From: RGIG3528 sp045640725
Lineage (GTDB): Bacteria > Bacillota > Clostridia > Lachnospirales > Lachnospiraceae
Length of the DNA: 7,377 nt
Direction: 5' to 3'
Assembly (NCBI GenBank): GCA_045640725.1
Contig: JAZUFN010000095.1
Location: 1 to 7,377 of the forward strand
Position numbers and translations under genes: made by a program. Below the pieces are notes generated by a model. The model did not search any database, was not told where the DNA came from, and saw only the letters and a list, made by a program, of their open reading frames with translations. This document shows positions 1-6,589 of the stretch, piece after piece. Each line of letters opens with the position of its first letter. Within the stretch, counting starts at the first letter, position 1.

Positions 1-1
1 G

Positions 2-526
2 GCCTCCGACTTTGAGGAGTTGAAAAAGGAAGGCTCTTTTAGAGATGTTCTGGATGATAAATACAGTAAATACATAATTAAAAGTGCTCCAATGCACGAT
101 GTGGGAAAAATTGCAGTGGAGGATGCCATTCTCACCAAGCCTAATAAACTAACGGATGATGAATTCCAAAAGATTAAAATACACCCTCAGAAAAGCAGTG
201 ACATTATAGAGGGCGTTATGGGAGGTATTGCAGATCAGGAGCTGGTTGTTGTAGCAAAGAATCTGGCACTTTATCATCACGAGCATTGGGACGGCAGCGG
301 TTATCCTTCAGGATTATCCGGAGAGGATATACCACTTGAAGCCAGAATAATGGCCTTGGCGGATGTATATGACGCTCTGGTCAGTGAGAGATGTTATAAG
401 GATTCCGTTTCCAGTGAGGAAGCATACAATATCATAAAGAATTCCATGGGATCACACTTTGATCCCAAGTTATGGGGGTGTTTTGACAGGGCATACCCAC
501 GACTTAAAGAGTATTATAACAAATAA
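2..526 (+). CDS. HD-GYP domain protein, C-terminal part (5' end outside window)
   Basis: The reading frame is open to the left edge, so the gene starts outside; the internal TTG at 20 is not a credible start. The 174 visible residues are most of an HD-GYP domain, a family of metal-dependent phosphodiesterases that hydrolyse cyclic di-GMP. Visible signatures, in fragment numbering, are the HD pair in MHDVGKI (32-33), the histidine of IHP (61), HHEHWDGSGYPSGLSGEDIP from 92 (the HHE and GYP hallmarks) and the aspartate of ALADVYDAL (121), followed by GSHFDP. The metal-binding and GYP residues expected in this stretch are all present, so the domain looks active. Any N-terminal sensor, membrane or GGDEF region is not visible. 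The gene ends directly at a hairpin terminator and converges on the LiaF-like gene. The family call is firm; the exact nucleotide substrate and the input signal are unknown. Confidence 0.93.
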   Translation, partial: ASDFEELKKEGSFRDVLDDKYSKYIIKSAPMHDVGKIAVEDAILTKPNKLTDDEFQKIKIHPQKSSDIIEGVMGGIADQELVVVAKNLALYHHEHWDGSGYPSGLSGEDIPLEARIMALADVYDALVSERCYKDSVSSEEAYNIIKNSMGSHFDPKLWGCFDRAYPRLKEYYNK

Positions 527-575
527 AAACAGCGTGGGTACATATCACTACGATATGTGTACCCACGCTGTTTTT
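525..575. terminator. Bidirectional intrinsic terminator between convergent genes
   Basis: A near-perfect inverted repeat begins in the stop codon of the HD-GYP gene. Arms 525-542 and 558-575 pair over 18 bp, a further 4 bp (543-546 with 552-555) pair beyond a 2-nt bulge at 556-557, and the loop is about 5 nt. The GC-rich core is CAGCGTGGGTACA. The outer ends are A5 on the left and T5 on the right, so the RNA from either strand ends in a U-run. It can terminate both the rightward HD-GYP transcript and the leftward LytTR/LiaF-like transcript, whose stop codon is at 583-585. Confidence 0.93.
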
Positions 576-582
576 ACTATTG

Positions 583-1344
583 TTAAATCTGGAAAATTCC
601 GATATTGCCAAAAGTGGAATCTGCATTTATGTAAGCTATGGGAGCACCTGCAGGCGCCTCATGGGATTTGTGGAAATCGATTCTTCCAAAGGAAGAATCG
701 GGATTCAGTACCACCTGCCACTCCTTTGGAACATAGAGATTGATATTGCCAAAGTTGTTGTCCAGGTCGATTTTACACTGGGCGGAGGTCAGCGTGACAT
801 TATTGCAGTATATATTCATAGCACCAAAATTGTTGTCTGCATTCAGCTCGCGGAAATCAGGGCAGTCGATGTACTTCGTAGTGCTTCCCATATTGTTTTC
901 AATATTTACCACACCGTCATTAACAGTCTGATGGAACTGATTATCTTTGTCCAAAATCACCTCTTTGCCATTTTTGTCATTGAAAGTAACCTGAACATGG
1001 GATTTGTTTTTGAAAATCATGGAGAATCCAATAGAAAGGAGAACCATGATGAGAATAACAGTCCAGAGATTTAAAACAGGAAGGAACGATGGCAGGCTAA
1101 AGGAGTCGTCTTTGTCTAGATTATTTATAACAACATAATAAATAAGACCGGCTGACATGAATGAAGTGAAAAATGATTTGTCAGTGATACCCTTGACCAG
1201 GAAGGCAGTAAGGACAATTAATAAGATGATGTCCCAAAGGGAAAAAGTACTGAAAACAGGAAGTGTTGTTACGTTGGAAAGTACGATGAGAGCTGCAACA
1301 AGAATAAGTGCTATGCCCCAAAAAATGTTTTTTGATTTCTTCAT
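583..1344 (-). CDS. Membrane protein with LiaF-like C-terminal beta-repeat domain
   Basis: This 253-aa protein has four hydrophobic segments at roughly residues 7-23, 35-52, 57-75 and 88-111, with no cleavable signal evident, followed by a soluble C-terminal half. That half carries a recurrent motif, [N/S]xFGxxx[IL], with its phenylalanine at about 173, 198, 219 and 245. This is the short beta-strand repeat expected of the LiaF/DUF4097-like domains often annotated as cell-wall-active antibiotic response proteins. The start ATG (1344-1342) lies 9 nt after an AAGAGG ribosome site embedded in the last codons of the upstream LytTR gene, only 6 nt away, so the two are co-transcribed. In known LiaF systems such proteins restrain or transmit envelope-stress signalling; here a role as partner or target of the LytTR regulator is inferred from pairing only. 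The ligand is unknown. Confidence 0.85.
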   Translation of the reverse strand: MKKSKNIFWGIALILVAALIVLSNVTTLPVFSTFSLWDIILLIVLTAFLVKGITDKSFFTSFMSAGLIYYVVINNLDKDDSFSLPSFLPVLNLWTVILIMVLLSIGFSMIFKNKSHVQVTFNDKNGKEVILDKDNQFHQTVNDGVVNIENNMGSTTKYIDCPDFRELNADNNFGAMNIYCNNVTLTSAQCKIDLDNNFGNINLYVPKEWQVVLNPDSSFGRIDFHKSHEAPAGAPIAYINADSTFGNIGIFQI

Positions 1345-1350
1345 TTTCTC

Positions 1351-1803
1351 TTACCTCTTTTGTGATAATTTTTCTGTTAATAATTTTAAATAGTTACGTG
1401 AAACATAGGCCTTTTTATCAGTAGACTTAAATTCTACCTGGCTGGGGCCTGTCAGATTTTTTCTGATGCCCAGAATGCGACCGGTGTTTAAAATAGTGGA
1501 TTTGGAAACTCGCATGAAAGACATTGGAAGCATTTCTTCCAGCTCATACAGCTTGTATGAGGCCTTGTAGATATCCGTAGTAGTATGGACGCTGGTGTAG
1601 TTATCAGCAGTCTCGAAAAAAAGGATGTCCTCCGGCGCCAAGTAGTATGAGACGTCTTTTTTTGTGACTTCCAGCTGGCTTCTCTGGGAAGCCAGGCGAC
1701 TGATCTGCTGTTGCAGCTTTAGAATTTCATCGCTTAATTCCCTGCAGTGAATAACGATTTCATCCTCAGTCAGATTCTCGTTAGTTTCAAGCTTGATTTT
1801 CAT
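1351..1803 (-). CDS. LytTR-family DNA-binding transcriptional regulator
   Basis: This 150-aa protein has no receiver domain. Residues 1-48 form an acidic, probably coiled-coil N-terminus (LSDEILKLQQQISRLASQ region). Residues about 50-148 are a LytTR DNA-binding domain, with hallmarks DILFFETADNYTSVHT, FMRVSKSTILN and YVSRNYLKLL. The start was set at ATG 1803-1801 (MKIKLETNEN), the usual N-terminus of these stand-alone LytTR proteins; AGAGGG lies just upstream, with a short spacer. The frame extends to a TTG at 1851, but that codon falls in the likely -35 box and has no ribosome site. It is the first gene of a two-gene unit with the LiaF-like membrane protein. Stand-alone LytTR regulators commonly control their own operon through direct repeats; candidates lie at 1897-1936. 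What signal it senses is unknown. Confidence 0.92.
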   Translation of the reverse strand: MKIKLETNENLTEDEIVIHCRELSDEILKLQQQISRLASQRSQLEVTKKDVSYYLAPEDILFFETADNYTSVHTTTDIYKASYKLYELEEMLPMSFMRVSKSTILNTGRILGIRKNLTGPSQVEFKSTDKKAYVSRNYLKLLTEKLSQKR

Positions 1804-1823
1804 AGTCCCTCTGTGTGTCGTTG

Positions 1824-1851
1824 CTAATAATGTTTGTTTTGCTTTTGACAA
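1824..1851 (-). promoter_or_regulatory. Probable sigma-A promoter of the LytTR/LiaF-like unit
   Basis: Read on the minus strand: -35 TTGTCA (1851-1846), a 16-nt spacer, then -10 TATTAG (1829-1824). The start point is expected near 1817, giving a leader of roughly 14 nt before the ATG at 1803. The -10 box is only a 4/6 match. The position and the shared CACATTGTYA element with the opposite promoter support the call. Confidence 0.55.
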
Positions 1852-1971
1852 TGTGGAGTTTATAGGAAATGCATGGAATTGTAAAGAGCCATAAACTAAG
1901 AGGTGAGAAATAGAGGGTAAGAGGTAAAAAAGAGGTCACTACGAATCTTTTTAGAATAGTTCACATTGTTA
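1846..1971. repeat. Inverted pair of CACATTGTYA elements over both divergent -35 boxes
   Basis: CACATTGTCA is read on the minus strand at 1855-1846 and CACATTGTTA on the plus strand at 1962-1971. Eight bases are identical, and the following pyrimidine-A also fits. Each copy contains the -35 hexamer of its own outward-facing promoter. Part of the similarity is forced by the -35 consensus itself; the shared CACA 5' flank is not. Confidence 0.5.
1897..1936. repeat. AAGAGGT direct-repeat cluster, candidate operator
   Basis: Three exact copies of AAGAGGT occur at 1898-1904, 1919-1925 and 1930-1936, with a degenerate copy TAGAGGG at 1911-1917. Starts of the exact copies are 21 and 11 nt apart, that is about two helical turns and one. 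The cluster lies between the divergent promoters, roughly 65-103 bp upstream of the predicted rightward start point and 80-120 bp upstream of the leftward one. LytTR regulators typically bind 9-bp direct repeats separated by 12-13 bp, so the 21-nt period fits such a site. The assignment to the neighbouring LytTR protein is inference; the stretch is also simply purine-rich. Confidence 0.4.
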
Positions 1972-1994
1972 TTTTCGTATAATTATGATATAAT
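1966..1994 (+). promoter_or_regulatory. Sigma-A promoter of the six-gene redox operon
   Basis: -35 TTGTTA (1966-1971), a spacer of exactly 17 nt, then -10 TATAAT (1989-1994), preceded by TG at 1986-1987 as an extended -10. The start point is expected near 2001, giving a leader of about 35 nt, rich in A and T, before the ATG at 2036. This is the only good promoter seen for the operon; none of the internal gaps has a convincing one. Confidence 0.82.
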
Positions 1995-2035
1995 TTTTTA
2001 AAACTTTTTTTACTTTTTATAAAAATGGGGGACGT

Positions 2036-2800
2036 ATGGACAACAAGACAAAAATCATCGCATTATCGGGAAAAGGCGGTGTTGGAAAGACTTCTCTTTC
2101 ATCAGCTATGGTTAAATGCATAGTAGCTGCACATCCCGGTAAAAAAATCCTTGCCATCGATGCTGACCCGGCTGTTGGTCTTTCTACAGCACTGGGGGTC
2201 AATGTAACTTTGACCATTGATGACATCAGACGTGAAGTGGTAGCCAGCTGTGAGGAAGGAGATACCAGATCTGCCATGGAGCTGTTGGCAGAGGCCAGAT
2301 ATCGTATTTTTGACGCATTGGTAGAGATGGACGGATTTTCCTTTATCGCTGTAGGCAGACCTGAGGGTGCAGGCTGCTACTGTAAGATAAATCAGTATTT
2401 AAAGGCTGTTATTGCCACACTGGCAGATAATTTCGATTACATCGTTATCGATGGCGAAGCAGGTATTGAGCAGATTAATCGCCGTGTTATGGAAAAGGTC
2501 ACACACCTGGTTATGGTAACCGATTCCAGTAAAAAGGGCTGTGATGTAGTCAAGACTATTAAGAAAGTTGCGGATGAGCTGGTTATGGCTGAAGAAGTGG
2601 GAGTTATCTTTAACCGTATTCCGGATGAATCTGTGCTTCAGTACATGGATATTGCAGATATTCCTGTACTTTCCTGCATTCCTGCGGACAAGGACTTGAC
2701 ACAGTTTGATCTTAAGGGTGAGTCGGTATTTTATCTGAATGATGATGCACCTATCGTAGAGGGTGCCCGCCAGGCGCTGAAAAAACTGGGAGTTATTTAA
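2036..2800 (+). CDS. CooC-like ATPase (nickel-insertion / MinD-type family)
   Basis: This 254-aa soluble P-loop ATPase has the deviant Walker A SGKGGVGKT (residues 11-19, signature Lys13), DADP at 42-45, and the CooC-type segment IVIDGEAGIEQINRR (136-150). A CxC motif, Cys114-Tyr-Cys116, lies in GRPEGAGCYCKIN. CooC proteins deliver Ni to carbon monoxide dehydrogenase, and related AcsF matures acetyl-CoA synthase; in CooC the CxC pair binds metal at the dimer interface. The start ATG has GGGGGA a few bases upstream. It is the first gene of the operon, ahead of the dehydratase-like subunits and an ACS-like protein. No CODH gene is visible, so its client is probably one of the operon products (inference). 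The family is clear; nickel specificity is not proven by sequence, and a more general MinD-like role is possible. Confidence 0.9.
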   Translation: MDNKTKIIALSGKGGVGKTSLSSAMVKCIVAAHPGKKILAIDADPAVGLSTALGVNVTLTIDDIRREVVASCEEGDTRSAMELLAEARYRIFDALVEMDGFSFIAVGRPEGAGCYCKINQYLKAVIATLADNFDYIVIDGEAGIEQINRRVMEKVTHLVMVTDSSKKGCDVVKTIKKVADELVMAEEVGVIFNRIPDESVLQYMDIADIPVLSCIPADKDLTQFDLKGESVFYLNDDAPIVEGARQALKKLGVI

Positions 2801-2814
2801 AAGTAAATAAATAT

Positions 2815-2823
2815 GGGGAGGAG
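2815..2823 (+). promoter_or_regulatory. Strong but distant Shine-Dalgarno site
   Basis: GGGGAGGAG contains the full GGAGG core (2817-2821), but it is 16 nt from the ATG at 2838, longer than the usual 5-10 nt. No in-frame start lies closer to it. The intervening bases (AAGCTAATAATTATAT) are A/T-rich with little obvious structure. Confidence 0.65.
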
Positions 2824-2837
2824 AAGCTAATAATTAT

Positions 2838-4028
2838 ATGAAAGATTTAAAGCATCTTTATTACTTTGAGCGACTTTTGGAAGATGCTGATAATGAACTG
2901 GTGCGTGAGGCTCAGGCAGAGGGCAAAATCTGCGTAGCCTCCACCTGTTATCAGATTCCTGAAGTATTGCTCAAGCTGGATGGTTGTTTCGGAGTACGTC
3001 TTCGTGCACCACGTACCGGATCTATTGATATGGGCACTTACTATATGACCAGCTTTTTGTGCGAGTATACCAGAGCTCTGCTGGAGCGTGCCATAGAGGG
3101 AGGCTATCAGTTTGCGGACTGTATTATTACACCTGATGGCTGCTCTATGCTGAATCGTTGCGTGGAAAATATGGAGCTCCTGCATACTGTAGAAAAGGAC
3201 AGATTTTTCTACAAGTATTTGGAAGTACCTATGAAGGCGGATGACAACGGACTGAACCTCTATATAGGTCAGTGCCGCACCAAGATACTGGAGCCTCTGC
3301 ATGAGGTGTTTGGCCTGGATACAAGCGATGCTGCACTTAGAAAAGCAGTAGAGCGTCATAATGAGCTTTGTCGTATCCTGACAGCCATAGGTGATTACAG
3401 AAAAGAGGACAATCCTCGTATTACAGGCTATGAATTCCATATCCTGTGTATGGCCAGCTACGTAGCGCCACAGGATAAAATTATAGACAAGCTGAGGGAG
3501 ACATTGGAAGAGTTAAAGACCCGTGAGCCTGAGGCGAAATTCCCATTCCGTGCTCGCGTAGCAGTAGTGGGCTCTGAGATAGATGATGTAGATATGATTA
3601 GGCTGATTGAGGACTCCGGTGCTTATGTATGTGCTGACCGTTTCTGCTATGGCTCACTGCCTGGACGTGAGGTTATTGAACTAAATGATACAGAGGATGC
3701 CCTCACGCAGATTTGCCGTCATTACATGATGGCTACCATGTGTCCTCGCCATATGGATACTAAAAAAATGGACAGACGCCGTGAGTATGTGAATGAAATC
3801 GCCAGAGAATACAAGGCGGACGGTATTATCTATGAGCAGATGAAATTCTGTGATCCTTGGGCATATGAGCGTATGGTAGGCTCAGCTGTACTTCGTGATG
3901 AGTATCACTATCCGGTTCTCACTATTGACAGACCTTATGCAGTAGGCAATTCCGGTCAGATCCGTACCCGTGTACAGGCCTTCGTGGAAAGTATGGAAAT
4001 TAAGAAAATCCAGGGAGGTAGAAAGTAA
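2838..4028 (+). CDS. 2-hydroxyacyl-CoA dehydratase / BcrC-HgdB superfamily protein, smaller component
   Basis: This 396-aa protein has the fold and cysteine pattern of the HgdB/FldC/BcrB-BcrC superfamily, whose members carry Fe-S clusters that receive electrons from an ATP-driven activator. Visible family positions are Cys37 in STCYQIPEVLLKLDG (the C-x-x-P-E motif), Cys75 in FLCEYTRALLERAIEGG, Cys102 in ITPDGC (the 'CD'-type position, here CS) and Cys338 in MKFCDPWAYE near the C-terminus. These four are the likely cluster ligands by homology. Additional cysteines occur at 265 and 270. Its length is typical for the family. The stop overlaps the next start by one base (TAATG). The family includes true dehydratases, benzoyl-CoA reductase subunits and double-cubane reductases. 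The substrate cannot be read from the sequence, and no CoA-substrate genes are nearby. Confidence 0.88.
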   Translation: MKDLKHLYYFERLLEDADNELVREAQAEGKICVASTCYQIPEVLLKLDGCFGVRLRAPRTGSIDMGTYYMTSFLCEYTRALLERAIEGGYQFADCIITPDGCSMLNRCVENMELLHTVEKDRFFYKYLEVPMKADDNGLNLYIGQCRTKILEPLHEVFGLDTSDAALRKAVERHNELCRILTAIGDYRKEDNPRITGYEFHILCMASYVAPQDKIIDKLRETLEELKTREPEAKFPFRARVAVVGSEIDDVDMIRLIEDSGAYVCADRFCYGSLPGREVIELNDTEDALTQICRHYMMATMCPRHMDTKKMDRRREYVNEIAREYKADGIIYEQMKFCDPWAYERMVGSAVLRDEYHYPVLTIDRPYAVGNSGQIRTRVQAFVESMEIKKIQGGRK

Positions 4029-5578
4029 TGGGAAAAGCAGTTGGCAGCTCAAAGCTGGGAAAATTATATGATGGAAAAATGGAGGTCTTTAAGCGCCGCG
4101 AGTGGCGTGGCCTTAAGGATACTCTTTACGACTATTGGAGATGGCTGGGCATTTTAAAAATGCTGGCTGCCTTCATAATAAAACCTAAGAATCTTAAAGG
4201 TTTTTTCAGATACCGCTGGATGGTAAACTATCTGGCTGTACCTATGATGATTGATAAGCATACCCGTGGCCTTCGCGGCAATGCTCTTCGTATCTGTCAT
4301 GAAGAGTATGACCTGGTGGCAGCGGATGTAGCAGCCCTTTTGGATGCTATATTCAAAGTAGACCGCAATCTGGGTGCCAAGCCTGAAGCCTCTTCCAATG
4401 TTGTTCTGGTAGACGAAAACGAAATGACCAACATTCTTTGTGGTTTCCCCAATCTTAAGGGACGTAGCTGGGAGACGGTCTCCTGCTACGTATGTGTACT
4501 GTTGATGGCAGAGTCTACCACTCACTACCTGGATGTGGTACAGGAATGCGGTCTGCCGGGAGATGTATGCCCTATGCCTGCTGCAGAAGCCGGCGTATGT
4601 ATCGATGACGATATGCCTGTATTTGGTAAGTGTGCAGTACAGTGTAACACTACCTGTGACGGTTCTCTTATGGGCAACGGCGTTATCTCAAGAGCCTTGG
4701 AGCGTAATGGTATTCCGGTATTTCAGCTGGCGACACCTCTTCGTCATACTGAGGCAGGAGTCCAGGACTATGCAGCCCAGGAGATCAGAAATGCCATCAA
4801 GTTTATCGAGGAGCAGACCGGAGAAAAGTGGGACTGGGATGCCTACTTTGAGTGTGCTAAGCGTATAAATATAGGCGCCCGTGAATGCTCTGAATGGCTG
4901 GAAATGAGCAAAACCGACTACCCTCAGGTTGTCGGTAATAACATTCTTCTTTACCGTGAGACTGAATATATGGCTATTGCGGGTAAAGTACCTGCTTTTG
5001 CCAAGACTGATTTAAAGATAACTAAGCTGGCCAGAGAAGCATATGAGAAAAAGACTATGCTGGCCAAGGAATATCGCCATAGAGCTGTTATATGGGGAGT
5101 TCAGTCACAGTTTTACACAGACCTGTTGGCTTGGCTGTTAAACTGCTGGGGTATTGTACCACTTTTTGACATGCTTACCATGGTATCTCTGGAACCGGTA
5201 TCCGAGGACGACAAGGAACAGGCTATCTATGACATGGCTCACCAGTACGAAAATATGATTATGAGAAATCGTACCCATGGCGGCTATGAAGTACTGCTGG
5301 ATGATCTTTGGAGATACTGTGAAGAGTACAGAGCAGATATGGTCATCCTTTGGGAGCATATTTCCTGTAAGGCTTTGGATGGCATGCACGGCATGTTCGA
5401 GCAGCAGGCCAGAGAGCATGGCATCAAGCTTATCTGGGTTAATCACGACCTGTTTGATGCCCGTGTTATTCCCAGAAAGAATCTTCGTCAGGATGTAAAC
5501 AGATATATGAGATCCGTGCTCAGAGAAGAGCCTCTGGATCCATCGTTAGAGGATTTTGATGATACCTGCCTCTGGTAG
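4028..5578 (+). CDS. 2-hydroxyacyl-CoA dehydratase superfamily protein, larger component with N-terminal extension
   Basis: At 516 aa this is about 100 residues longer than the usual HgdA/HgdB/FldB subunits. Residues 1-150 form a basic, aromatic-rich extension (for example WRWLGILKMLAAFI, 38-51) without a clear membrane segment. Cysteines concentrate at Cys181, 191, 202, 206 and 210 (GDVCPMP ... KCAVQCNTTCDGS). The TTCDGS block corresponds to the family's 'CD' cluster-ligand motif, and Cys447 in EHISCKALDG matches the late ligand. The ATG overlaps the upstream stop by one base, and GGGAGG lies 9 nt upstream, so it is coupled to the 396-aa gene and probably forms a heterodimer with it, as in HgdAB or BcrBC. 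Similarity to the family is lower than for its partner. The assignment is supported by the motifs and by the adjacent activator; catalytic role unknown. Confidence 0.8.
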   Translation: MGKAVGSSKLGKLYDGKMEVFKRREWRGLKDTLYDYWRWLGILKMLAAFIIKPKNLKGFFRYRWMVNYLAVPMMIDKHTRGLRGNALRICHEEYDLVAADVAALLDAIFKVDRNLGAKPEASSNVVLVDENEMTNILCGFPNLKGRSWETVSCYVCVLLMAESTTHYLDVVQECGLPGDVCPMPAAEAGVCIDDDMPVFGKCAVQCNTTCDGSLMGNGVISRALERNGIPVFQLATPLRHTEAGVQDYAAQEIRNAIKFIEEQTGEKWDWDAYFECAKRINIGARECSEWLEMSKTDYPQVVGNNILLYRETEYMAIAGKVPAFAKTDLKITKLAREAYEKKTMLAKEYRHRAVIWGVQSQFYTDLLAWLLNCWGIVPLFDMLTMVSLEPVSEDDKEQAIYDMAHQYENMIMRNRTHGGYEVLLDDLWRYCEEYRADMVILWEHISCKALDGMHGMFEQQAREHGIKLIWVNHDLFDARVIPRKNLRQDVNRYMRSVLREEPLDPSLEDFDDTCLW

Positions 5579-5627
5579 ATTTTTGAAAATATAAAGTACA
5601 AAGTGTTTGAAAGGATACATTTATAAT

Positions 5628-6419
5628 ATGAGATTTTTTGGTGGTTGCGATAGCGGCAGTACATATACGAAGTGTGTTATTATTGATGAGACCGGTAAGA
5701 TGGTGGCAGATGTTACTATCCGTTCCAGAATAAATGCGGTTCTTTCCTGTGAAGAAGCGCTGAATGAGGCTATTAAGCAGGTAGATGCACTTAACAGTCC
5801 TAAAGATCTGACCTACCTGGTAGGTACAGGATATGGCCGTAACAAGGTTCCTTTTGCTGATGAAAATATCTCAGAGATCAGCTGTCATGCTATGGGTGTG
5901 CATGTAGCAGATCCTTCTGTAAAGGCTATCATCGATATTGGTGGCCAGGATGTAAAGGGTATTGCTGTAGATACAGATGGCACAGTACTTAACTTTGCCA
6001 TGAATGATAAATGTGCAGCGGGTACGGGGCGTTTCTTTGAGGCTATGGCCAGAGCATTTGAGATGTCTTTGGATGATTTCTCCAAGCTTTCTCTCAAGGC
6101 AAAAAATGTAATTCCTATTACTTCCCAGTGCACGGTTTTCGCTGAGTCAGAGGTTATTTCACTGGTAGGTGAAGGCAAGGCTATGGATGAGATAGCAGCA
6201 GGTATCGAGCTTTCTGTAGCAAAGAGATGTTTCGTAATGAGTAAAAAGGCAGGCGCAGTAGACAAGATTACTCTTACAGGTGGCTGTGCAAAGAATGCCG
6301 GGTTAAAGGCTGCTATTGAGCAAGTGCTTAAGCTTAAAGTTATCGACCTGCCTATCGATCCACAGCTTATGGGCGCTCTGGGTGCTGCTGAGTATGCTCG
6401 TCAGAAAGGAATGGCATAA
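5628..6419 (+). CDS. BadF/BadG/BcrA/HgdC-type ATPase, dehydratase/reductase activator
   Basis: This 263-aa protein of the ASKHA fold matches the HgdC/BcrA activator family, homodimers with one bridging [4Fe-4S] cluster that couple ATP hydrolysis to low-potential single-electron transfer. It shows the phosphate-1 loop GGCDSGSTYTKCVIID (5-20), phosphate-2 DIGGQDVK (103-110), the cluster cysteines Cys129 (NDKCAAGTG) and Cys168 (TSQCTVFAESEVISL), and TGGCAKN (217-223). The two cysteines sit almost exactly where the HgdC ligands do. ATG 5628 was chosen because the protein then begins MRFFGG, next to the nucleotide loop, and AAAGGA (5610-5615) lies upstream. The frame extends to a TTG at 5607 with no ribosome site. 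It follows the two acceptor-like subunits by 49 nt and presumably reduces them. The unusual Cys7 in place of the common Ile is worth noting. Confidence 0.95.
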   Translation: MRFFGGCDSGSTYTKCVIIDETGKMVADVTIRSRINAVLSCEEALNEAIKQVDALNSPKDLTYLVGTGYGRNKVPFADENISEISCHAMGVHVADPSVKAIIDIGGQDVKGIAVDTDGTVLNFAMNDKCAAGTGRFFEAMARAFEMSLDDFSKLSLKAKNVIPITSQCTVFAESEVISLVGEGKAMDEIAAGIELSVAKRCFVMSKKAGAVDKITLTGGCAKNAGLKAAIEQVLKLKVIDLPIDPQLMGALGAAEYARQKGMA

Positions 6420-6589
6420 TGGATATTTTTCTTAGAGTATTACTGATTATCGCTATTGTCATCGTTGCATTTTTTGTACTTACCTTCCTGGTATATATCT
6501 TCAATCTGGATATGAAGATGATGACCAAGCTTAAGCCTCTTTTTATGAAGCATTATGAAAACAGAAAGAAGAAGGAACGCAAAATCTGA
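6419..6589 (+). CDS. Small single-pass membrane protein, 56 aa
   Basis: This short gene encodes 56 residues: one hydrophobic helix (about residues 4-28, RVLLIIAIVIVAFFVLTFLV and onward), then a strongly basic tail ending RKKKERKI. By the positive-inside rule the tail should face the cytoplasm. Its ATG overlaps the activator's stop (TAATG) with AAAGGA 8 nt upstream. Its TGA overlaps the ATG of the next gene (TGATG). This tight fit on both sides, and a frame free of stops over its whole length, argue that it is a real gene. I do not recognise a family. Given its place, it may anchor the soluble redox proteins at the membrane or assist assembly (inference). Confidence 0.82.
   Translation: MDIFLRVLLIIAIVIVAFFVLTFLVYIFNLDMKMMTKLKPLFMKHYENRKKKERKI

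Noticed and set aside
1804..1851. TTG start at 1851 giving a 166-aa LytTR protein
   Set aside because: The extra 16 residues (MSKAKQTLLATTHRGT) are not family-like, the TTG overlaps the probable -35 box, and the ATG at 1803 has a ribosome site and the usual MKIKLE start.
2847..3440. Long minus-strand open frames opposite the operon genes (for example 2847-3440, 4154-4525, 5885-6265)
   Set aside because: They lie wholly inside well-supported plus-strand genes, lack family resemblance and have no ribosome site; shadows of real coding sequence.
5607..5627. TTG start at 5607 for the activator (270 aa)
   Set aside because: No ribosome site precedes it; the ATG at 5628 places the nucleotide loop at the very N-terminus as in the family and has AAAGGA upstream.
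5579..5627. Internal promoter in the 49-nt gap before the activator (TATAAT at 5622-5627)
   Set aside because: The TATAAT abuts the start codon and has no -35 at a workable distance; TTGAAA copies lie 9 and 33 nt away. Probably just A/T-rich leader.
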